From contig DAHWOF010000174.1 of NCBI GenBank assembly GCA_027335345.1, positions 1 through 41,207 on the forward strand: a stretch of 41,207 nucleotides of DNA, written 5' to 3'. Shown here piece by piece: positions 35,708 through 41,207 of this stretch. A model generated the notes under the pieces. The model was not told the origin of the DNA, searched no databases, and was given only the letters and a program-made list of their open reading frames with translations. The position numbers and the translations under genes were made by a program. Source of the DNA: Granulicella sp. GTDB lineage: Bacteria > Acidobacteriota > Terriglobia > Terriglobales > Acidobacteriaceae. The first letter of the stretch is position 1, and every line of letters starts with the position of its first letter.

Positions 35708-36742
35708 TCAGCCCTTCAACGCCCGCACCAGCGCCGCTGCCGCCGTCTCGCACTGAGCCCGGCTGATGTCCGCGTGGGTCACCAGGCGAATCGCCTGCCT
35801 TCCTAGCGAACTACACAGCACACCCTGCGCCTTGAGATCCGTAACCACCCGCCCGGCATCCAGCCCCAGCAGATCAAAGCGAACAATGTTTGTCTGCACC
35901 GTGCCCAGATCGATGGCGACAGACCTGCACGTTGCAACAGCCTGGGCCAGAAGCTGTGCGTTGGCATGGTCCTCATGCAGGCGTGCGGGCCCCTGCTCCA
36001 GCGCAATCAAGCCCGCTGCGGCCAGCACGCCGGCCTGGCGCATGCCTCCGCCTAGAGCCTTGCGGAAGATGCGGGCACGATGCATCGCTGCGGCAGAGCC
36101 CACTAGCATCGAACCCACCGGCGCGCCCAATCCTTTGGAGAGGCAGAAATTGACCGTATCAAAACCACGCGTGAGCTTAGCCACCGGAATACCCAACGCG
36201 ACCGCGCTGTTGAAGATCCGCGCACCATCCAGATGCGTCGCCAGACCGGCCTCCTTGGCGCCCTGCCAGATCTCTTCAAAGATGGAGAGCGGCGTCACCG
36301 TGCCGCCCGCCATGTTATGCGAGCTCTCCAGGCAAATGAGCCCGGTGGAGGCGCGATAGTAGCTGGGCCGCGCAATGACGGCGCCGATCTGCTCCCAGGT
36401 GAGGATGCCATGCTCCCCATAGATTGCCCGCGGCAGACAGCCGGAGAAGGCGGACATCATGGCCATCTCCCAATCCAGCACATGGGAACGAGCTTCGCAG
36501 ATCACCTCCTGCCCATGTTCCGTGTGCAGGCGGATCGCAATCTGGTTGCCCATGGTTCCCGTGGGAACAAAAAGCGCCGCTTCGCGGCCAAAGATTGCAG
36601 CCGCACGCGCCTCCAAGCGATTCACGGTCGGATCTTCGCCGTAGACATCATCGCCCACCTCGGCGACGGCCATGGCCGCACGCATGGCGGCGGTGGGGCG
36701 CGTAACAGTGTCACTCCGCAGATCAATACTCTCGGCTGGCAA
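35708..36742 (-). CDS. ltaE: low-specificity L-threonine aldolase
   Basis: This PLP enzyme splits L-threonine or allo-threonine to glycine and acetaldehyde. The 344-residue product begins [11 protein letters not shown]. It has the ring-stacking His in [10 protein letters not shown] (H87), HLDGARIFN (D172, R175) and the PLP lysine K203 in [13 protein letters not shown]. The start is TTG at 36742, preceded by AAGGAGGAATTGAAAG, a textbook ribosome site, which settles it. It lies 39 bases after hemW on the same strand and is probably in one operon. It converges with the addA-like gene across 218 bases in which I see no RNA gene or strong terminator. Confidence 0.94.
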   Translation of the reverse strand: MPAESIDLRSDTVTRPTAAMRAAMAVAEVGDDVYGEDPTVNRLEARAAAIFGREAALFVPTGTMGNQIAIRLHTEHGQEVICEARSHVLDWEMAMMSAFSGCLPRAIYGEHGILTWEQIGAVIARPSYYRASTGLICLESSHNMAGGTVTPLSIFEEIWQGAKEAGLATHLDGARIFNSAVALGIPVAKLTRGFDTVNFCLSKGLGAPVGSMLVGSAAAMHRARIFRKALGGGMRQAGVLAAAGLIALEQGPARLHEDHANAQLLAQAVATCRSVAIDLGTVQTNIVRFDLLGLDAGRVVTDLKAQGVLCSSLGRQAIRLVTHADISRAQCETAAAALVRALKG

Positions 36743-36781
36743 CTTTCAATTCCTCCTTGGCCTCTCCAACGGCTTGCCGCA

Positions 36782-38086
36782 TCAGGCAGCTACGCCCATC
36801 AGCAGCCTTGTGAACACATCATTGGATAATAAACGTCCGCGCAGCGTCAGCCGCCAGCGGCCATTCTCTTCCAGCATCAAACCATCCTGGATCAGCTCTG
36901 CGGCAGCCTCTTCTGCAGACGCCACCAGATCCACGGGGAAATCCCGGCGAAGTTGCCAGAGACTCACGCCCTCCGTCATGCGCAGACCAAGAAAGACGGT
37001 CTCCTCAAAGGCCTCGCACCACCCAACCTCTGTGACACTACCATCGCTTCTGGCCAGCATCGGAAAGTCTGGGGAAAGCTCTCCCTTCAAGTAACCCGCC
37101 AGGTCCTCGGGGTTGGCAAAGCGTACGGCTCTGACATAGCCGGCGCGGGCAGTGCCGTCTTCCTCTGCGGCGTTGTCGCCCCACAGCAGCATGGAGTGAG
37201 CATCCAGTCCAAAACCCATGTAGGGAGCACGCTGCCAATACTTGCAGTTGTGGCGTGAACGACGCTGCGCAGAAGCAAAGTTGGAGATCTCGTACTGGGC
37301 AAACCCCTGCGCCGGGAGCCACTCGCAGGCGATCTCATAGAGCGCGGCCGTGGTCTCTTCGCTGGGGAGCGCCTCCGCATGAAACCGCCGCCCACCGGCC
37401 AGAACCTCCCGTCCCAGGCGAGAGTCATCATCGATCTCCAGCATGTAGACGCTCAAGTGCTTCAGCCCAATGCCGGGGGCCACCTGCAGCGAGTGCCGCC
37501 AGCTAGCCTCCGTCTGGTGTGGCAAGCCGGCGATCAGATCCACACCGAGGTCGTTGATTCCCGCTCTTTGCAGACGAAGAACCTCTTCGATGCAACCGCT
37601 TCCGGTGTGGCTGCGCCCCACCGCGGCGCTCTCACAGTCGATAAAGGACTGCACACCCAGGCTGATGCGATTCACCCCCTGGCGCATGGCCTCCTGCAGG
37701 AGCGCTTCGTCGATCTGTCCCGGCGCCGCCTCCAGCGTGATCTCCGCATCGTCGGCAAGCTGGAAGGTCTCCCGCAGCGAGACGAAGATTCGTCTCAGTT
37801 GTGCCGGAGTCAGCAGACTGGGCGTGCCTCCGCCAATATAGACCGTATCCACGGCGCGGGGAAGCTGGGCCCGCAGACTCTCTGCCCTGCCTGGCGCCAA
37901 AGCAATCTCCTGACAAAGCCGGACAACGTAGGCCTCGATAGCTTCCGGCGAGGAGACGCCCGAGGCGAAGTTGCAGAAGCTGCACTTGGAGCGGCAGAAC
38001 GGCACGGAGAGGTACACGCCCAGCGTTGCTGCCTGCTCGGCTCCGGCCACCGTCGGCTTGAGATCCCCTGCGCCCATTTCTCCCAT
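36782..38086 (-). CDS. hemW: radical SAM protein HemW (HemN-like heme chaperone)
   Basis: The 434-residue product has the radical SAM cluster motif CRSKCSFC (CX3CX2C, residues 31-38), YIGGGTPSLL, RISLGVQSF and DLIAGLPHQT. HNCKYWQ corresponds to the HNxxYW motif of HemW. The fourth Cys of true HemN is absent, so heme handling rather than coproporphyrinogen oxidation is expected. Start uncertain: GTG at 38122, ATG at 38086 (chosen) or ATG at 38077, none with a good ribosome site. It diverges from an ABC exporter gene, with an 18-base palindrome in between. Confidence 0.9.
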   Translation of the reverse strand: MGEMGAGDLKPTVAGAEQAATLGVYLSVPFCRSKCSFCNFASGVSSPEAIEAYVVRLCQEIALAPGRAESLRAQLPRAVDTVYIGGGTPSLLTPAQLRRIFVSLRETFQLADDAEITLEAAPGQIDEALLQEAMRQGVNRISLGVQSFIDCESAAVGRSHTGSGCIEEVLRLQRAGINDLGVDLIAGLPHQTEASWRHSLQVAPGIGLKHLSVYMLEIDDDSRLGREVLAGGRRFHAEALPSEETTAALYEIACEWLPAQGFAQYEISNFASAQRRSRHNCKYWQRAPYMGFGLDAHSMLLWGDNAAEEDGTARAGYVRAVRFANPEDLAGYLKGELSPDFPMLARSDGSVTEVGWCEAFEETVFLGLRMTEGVSLWQLRRDFPVDLVASAEEAAAELIQDGLMLEENGRWRLTLRGRLLSNDVFTRLLMGVAA

Positions 38087-38133
38087 TCTTTCATGCGCCC
38101 CCGGCAGCGTCTTGGGGCGCACAGCGTCTTCGG

Positions 38134-38151
38134 GAGCCTCTGAAAAGGCTC
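38134..38151. promoter_or_regulatory. palindrome GAGCCT-N6-AGGCTC, possible operator
   Basis: A perfect six-base inverted repeat with a six-base spacer lies in the gap between hemW and the ABC exporter. It directly abuts the TAAAAT box of the exporter and covers the spacer and -35 area. A regulator bound there would block that promoter. No U-run follows, so a terminator is unlikely. Confidence 0.35.
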
Positions 38152-38157
38152 TAAAAT
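38152..38157 (+). promoter_or_regulatory. putative -10 box (TAAAAT) of the ABC exporter
   Basis: TAAAAT ends seven bases before the ATG at 38165, which has no ribosome site. The layout fits a leaderless transcript. Confidence 0.4.
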
Positions 38158-38164
38158 AAACGGA

Positions 38165-40174
38165 ATGGCCGACAACCAGAAGAAGCCCGATTCAGCGCCT
38201 CCACCGGTCAAACCGGAAGGCTCCCGCCAGATCGTGGACGACGACATCGTAGGCAAAGCCTACGACGGCCGGCTGATGCGGCGGCTGGCTCGGTATCTCG
38301 CGCCTTACAAGTTGCAGGTAGCCATATCGGCGATGGCCATTGTGCTCAAGGCTGGCAGCGATGTTCTGGGCCCCTACTTTGTCAAAGTCGCCGTGGACAC
38401 CTACTTTGCCCCCTTGCATCAGCGGCACTCCTGGTTGGCCGCCCGGCTCAGCCCAGACCCTGTGCGCGGCATCAGCGAGATTGCCACTCTGTATCTTGCT
38501 TCCCTGGGATTGATCTTCGCTTTAGAGTTTGTGCAGACCTATCTGATGCAGTGGACCGGGCAGAAGATCATGTTCGACCTGCGCAGCCAGATCTTTCGCC
38601 ATATTCAGCAGATGCATGTGGGGTTCTTTGACCGTAACCCGGTGGGACGGCTCGTCACCCGCCTGACCTCCGATGTAGACGCCCTCAATGAGATGTTCAC
38701 CTCTGGCGTGCTGGCGATCTTTGAAGATGTCTTTGTGCTCAGCTTCATCGTGGCGATCATGGTGAAGATGAGCTGGCTGCTGGCGCTGCTGGCGCTCTCC
38801 GTAATTCCCCTGATCCTCTACGCCACGCGCCTCTTTCGCATTCATGTCAGGGACAGCTACCGCCGGCAAAGAGCAGCCACAGCCAAGATCAACTCGTTCA
38901 CCCAGGAGTACGTCTCCGGCATGAGCCTGGTGCAGTTGTTCAACCGCGAGCAACGGGCGTTCAACGATTTTTCCGCGGTCAACTTCGAGAACAAGAAGGC
39001 CTGGACGGACGCCATCTTCGCCTATGCGCTCTACTACCCGGTGGTAGAACTCTTGAGTTCCATCGCCATCGCCCTGGTCATCTGGCGTGGCGGAATCTAT
39101 GTGCTGCACAGCACCCCGGCCCTGGCCGCGCACGCCGGCCTCCTCCATCCCGTGGTGACCCTCGGCGTCCTGATCGCTTTTATTCAGTACGGGCAGAGGT
39201 TCTTCCGTCCCATTCAGGACCTGAGCGACAAGTACAACATCCTGCAGGCGGCCATGGCGGCCTCTGAGCGAATCTTCAAGCTGCTCGACACCAACAATGA
39301 GATCAGAACCAACAGCGCGCACCCCACACCCGGCGACGGCAGCGGCAGGGTCGAGTTCCGTGACGTTTGGTTCACCTACCAGACGCTGACGGCCGAGCAG
39401 CAGGAACGCATCTGTACATTCTCTGACGAAGCTCTGGGCGAGTGTCCCGATATCGAGTGGGTCCTGCGCGGCGTCAGCTTCACCATTGAGCCCAATCAGA
39501 CAGCGGCCATCGTCGGCCACACCGGCGCCGGCAAAACCACCATCACCGCGCTGATGATGCGCTTCTACGATGTGCAGCGCGGCGCCGTCCTGGTCGACGG
39601 CGTCGATGTGCGCGAGCAGGATCTAACCCGGCTGCGGCGGCGCTTTGGCGTCGTCTTGCAGGACCCTTTTCTCTTCGCAGGCACCGTCACCCAGAACATC
39701 CGCCTCGGGTCCTCATGGATCACCCAGGAGGAGGTAGAACGCGCAGCCGAGGATGTTAACGTCGCGGAGTTCATCCGCAGCCTGCCCCGGGGATTCTCCG
39801 AGACAATTCTGGAACGGGGCTCGACGCTCTCTACCGGACAAAAGCAGCTCATCAGCTTTGCCCGCGCCCTGGCCCACCGGCCCGGCATCCTGATCCTGGA
39901 TGAAGCCACCAGCTCCGTGGACACGGAGACCGAGGTCCGAGTTCGCATGGCGCTGGAGCGGATGATCAGCGGACGAACCTCGGTGCTGATTGCGCACCGG
40001 CTGTCAACGATTCAACGCGCGGGCACCATCCTGGTGATGCACAAAGGCAAGCTGCGCGAACAGGGGACCCATCAGGAGTTGCTGGCGCTGCGCGGGCTCT
40101 ACTACAAGCTCTACCAGTTGCAATATAAAGAACAGGAGCTGGACGAAGACGCAGCCGCGGCCGTCCCCGCCTGA
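38165..40174 (+). CDS. ABC exporter, fused membrane and ATPase domains, LmrCD-like
   Basis: The 669-residue half-transporter has six membrane helices (about 45-340) and an ATPase domain (about 395-640). The ATPase domain carries Walker A GHTGAGKTT, signature LSTGQKQLIS, Walker B ILILDEATSS and H-loop IAHRLSTI. The LSTGQKQ form of the signature marks a multidrug-type subfamily distinct from the exporter at 23941. About 25 extra residues with several acids sit between the A-loop tyrosine (WFTYQ) and WVLRGVSF. The N-terminus and C-terminus are polar and Ala/Pro/Glu-rich. The substrate is unknown. Confidence 0.92.
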   Translation: MADNQKKPDSAPPPVKPEGSRQIVDDDIVGKAYDGRLMRRLARYLAPYKLQVAISAMAIVLKAGSDVLGPYFVKVAVDTYFAPLHQRHSWLAARLSPDPVRGISEIATLYLASLGLIFALEFVQTYLMQWTGQKIMFDLRSQIFRHIQQMHVGFFDRNPVGRLVTRLTSDVDALNEMFTSGVLAIFEDVFVLSFIVAIMVKMSWLLALLALSVIPLILYATRLFRIHVRDSYRRQRAATAKINSFTQEYVSGMSLVQLFNREQRAFNDFSAVNFENKKAWTDAIFAYALYYPVVELLSSIAIALVIWRGGIYVLHSTPALAAHAGLLHPVVTLGVLIAFIQYGQRFFRPIQDLSDKYNILQAAMAASERIFKLLDTNNEIRTNSAHPTPGDGSGRVEFRDVWFTYQTLTAEQQERICTFSDEALGECPDIEWVLRGVSFTIEPNQTAAIVGHTGAGKTTITALMMRFYDVQRGAVLVDGVDVREQDLTRLRRRFGVVLQDPFLFAGTVTQNIRLGSSWITQEEVERAAEDVNVAEFIRSLPRGFSETILERGSTLSTGQKQLISFARALAHRPGILILDEATSSVDTETEVRVRMALERMISGRTSVLIAHRLSTIQRAGTILVMHKGKLREQGTHQELLALRGLYYKLYQLQYKEQELDEDAAAAVPA

Positions 40175-40231
40175 CCGGCCAGCCCATCGCCCTTTTCGCG
40201 TCGTTGCATCCCAACGCCCCGACCTTTTTGA

Positions 40232-40354
40232 GCGTTTTCCCCGACTACCCGGGGCCCCAGGAGGCTTGCCTACCGGGGTGGAACCATCCGGGCCCCAGCC
40301 CCCTTTGAAGCACCCCTCAACACTGAAAATCCTGGAAAACGCCAAGGAAAACGA
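40232..40354. repeat. cluster of short direct and inverted repeats in the gap before the IS
   Basis: GCGTTTTCC (40232-40240) is inverted as GGAAAACGC (40334-40342), and GGAAAACG repeats 12 bases further on (40346). Between them CCGGGGCCCCAG (40249) recurs as CCGGGCCCCAG (40288), with a related CTACCGGGG at 40270. The left part is very GC-rich; the part after about 40320 turns AT-rich. No coding frame fits the gap from 40175 to 40436. It may be a dispersed intergenic repeat; I cannot test copy number. Confidence 0.5.
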
Positions 40355-40444
40355 TTTCGACCAACATAGAACCACGCAAATTGAAAATGAATGTTTTATT
40401 ATGCAAGGATGATTGCGCGATCCGTTACGCCACTTAGAACCTGT

Positions 40445-40927
40445 TCACGATCTCTTGAGCAGCAGCCTGAGGAAGGCCAGGTGGACCATTTGCAGGCTGG
40501 TGTTCAGTTTGCGCTCGCAGTTCTTCCATAGCCGGCGGCATTTTCCCAGCCAGGCGAAGCTGCGTTGGACGATCCAGCGCTTGGGCAGCGCGACAAACGC
40601 ATGGAGTTCATTACGCTTGACCACCTGCACCGTGGCCTTGATCCTGTTCATCACGCCATCGGCAAAGGGTTGGCCGGTGTAGCCGCCATCGACCAGCAGG
40701 CTTTGGACCAACTCCAGATTCGGCTTGCACCGGTCAATAGCCCCCAGAGCGCCGTCGCGGTCGGTCACCTCAGCCGTGGTCACGTCGATAGCATGAGGCA
40801 GCCCCTGCGTATCCACCGCGATATGCCGCTTGATGCCGCTAACCTTCTTGCCCGCGTCGTAGCCTTTCTCTTCGGCGGTGTCGCTGTTCTTCACGCTCTG
40901 CGCATCAACTATGACGAAGCTGGTCAT
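40445..40927 (-). CDS. IS5-family transposase, C-terminal half (orfB)
   Basis: From the ATG at 40927 the frame gives 160 residues; it is open without a start up to about 40972. FVIVDAQSVKN holds the first catalytic Asp (D8), LLVDGGYTGQ the second (D80). The segment KRWIVQRSFAWL is where the IS5 family has RW-x-x-ERTFAWL. The catalytic Glu is replaced by Gln (Q121, codon CAA at 40565-40567), so the enzyme may be inactive. It would be read as a fusion with orfA if a frameshift occurs at the A run near 40967-40970. Confidence 0.85.
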   Translation of the reverse strand: MTSFVIVDAQSVKNSDTAEEKGYDAGKKVSGIKRHIAVDTQGLPHAIDVTTAEVTDRDGALGAIDRCKPNLELVQSLLVDGGYTGQPFADGVMNRIKATVQVVKRNELHAFVALPKRWIVQRSFAWLGKCRRLWKNCERKLNTSLQMVHLAFLRLLLKRS

Positions 40928-41207
40928 GGCGTTGCGCCCCAGTTGGGTGCGGAACTCGCCAACGGATTTTGTTTAAGGCCCGCTCCAGCGCGCTCCCTCC
41001 CTCCAGATCGGGCGCACTCCACTTGGCAAAATACGAGTACACCGTGACCCAGTTGGGGAAGCCTTCGGGAAGCATGCCCCACTGGCAGCCGCTTTTGAGC
41101 ACGTACAGCACGGCGTTGAAGACTTCATGCAGATCCACCCTGCGCGGCTTGGTGTGTTTGCGCTCGCTCTCCAGCACTGGACGAACCGATTCGAATTGCT
41201 CCCCGCT
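40905..41207 (-). CDS. IS5-family transposase, N-terminal half (orfA), cut by window edge
   Basis: The frame runs in from the right edge and ends at 40905. It contains RRVDLHEVFNAVLYVLKSGC, WGMLPEGFPNWVTVYSYF and SALERALNK, typical of the IS5 N-terminal part. A GTG at 41177 is not the real start, because the preceding residues (GEQFESVRPVL) also match the family. After ALNK the correct continuation, KSVGEFRTQLGRNA, is in the other frame, one base off. The run of four A at 40967-40970 (minus-strand AAAA) is the likely slip or insertion site. Confidence 0.8.
   Translation of the reverse strand, partial: SGEQFESVRPVLESERKHTKPRRVDLHEVFNAVLYVLKSGCQWGMLPEGFPNWVTVYSYFAKWSAPDLEGGSALERALNKIRWRVPHPTGAQRHDQLRHS

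Larger units (their letters stand above)
40437..41207 (-). mobile_element. IS5-family insertion sequence, partial (right part outside window)
   Basis: Two frames encode the two halves of an IS5-type DDE transposase of the group with a split reading frame (ISL2/IS427-like). The element seems to end near GAACCTGTTCACGA at 40437, immediately after TTA, which would suit a TNA target duplication. The other terminus is beyond the right edge, so neither inverted repeat nor duplication can be confirmed. The stop codon of the transposase lies within this end, as is common in such elements. Confidence 0.75.

Noticed and set aside
38522-39520. 332-codon minus-strand frame
   Set aside because: Antisense shadow of the ABC exporter, which has all expected motifs.
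1-41207. CRISPR arrays, tRNA or rRNA genes, prophage or defence islands
   Set aside because: No regular spaced repeats, no tRNA-like cloverleaf or rRNA stretches were noticed by eye, and all larger frames are explained by other genes; a tRNA or covariance-model scan was not possible.

Overview
The window is about 41 kb of GC-rich bacterial DNA, almost fully coding on both strands, with short gaps of 270 bases or less. Protein content and style suggest an Acidobacteriota genome of the Terriglobia/Acidobacteriaceae type. The pointers are a Kdo-type arabinose-5-phosphate isomerase (a Gram-negative trait), a DUF4382/DUF5666-like secreted lipoprotein, a CusF-Sco fusion, a LemA/TPM pair and many GTG/TTG starts. 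This assignment is an inference from gene content, not from a marker-gene search.

Layout, left to right. 1-2590: tilS (minus, cut by the left edge) diverges from the MEP isoprenoid genes ispD and ispF. 2700-4613: a small proline-tailed membrane protein and gltX. 4753-5930 (minus): a coupled pair, a TlpA/ResA-like thioredoxin and a secreted DsbD-alpha-like protein. 6095-11791: kdsD, proS and a class A penicillin-binding protein of PBP1b type. 11947-13479 (minus): an unknown polytopic membrane protein. 13740-18210: a nucleoside-salvage cluster of cytidine deaminase, pyrimidine-nucleoside phosphorylase, NupC-type transporter and purine-nucleoside phosphorylase. 18279-21554 (minus): a lipoprotein, LemA and a TPM-domain protein. 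21706-23811: oligopeptidase B. 23941-27436 (minus): an MsbA-like ABC exporter, a four-helix membrane protein and a CusF-Sco1 copper protein. 27572-28735: an MFS transporter. 28802-35489: an overlapping AddB/AddA-like nuclease-helicase pair. 35708-38086 (minus): L-threonine aldolase and HemW. 38165-40174: a second ABC exporter. 40175-40436: a repeat-rich gap with an AT-rich right half. 40437 to the right edge: an IS5-family insertion sequence, cut by the window.

Most of the window is housekeeping. I see no CRISPR array, phage, toxin-antitoxin or recognisable defence island, and I do not claim a new system. The features most worth following are these: a recurrent TANNNT-like box 5-9 bases before start codons that lack a Shine-Dalgarno sequence (candidate leaderless transcripts); the split DsbD-like module; the CusF-Sco fusion with a CX5C copper motif; the AddAB-like pair whose AddB has an Fe-S nuclease but no Walker A; large loop insertions in TilS and the pyrimidine phosphorylase; and an insertion sequence whose transposase is frame-split and has Gln where the catalytic Glu is expected.
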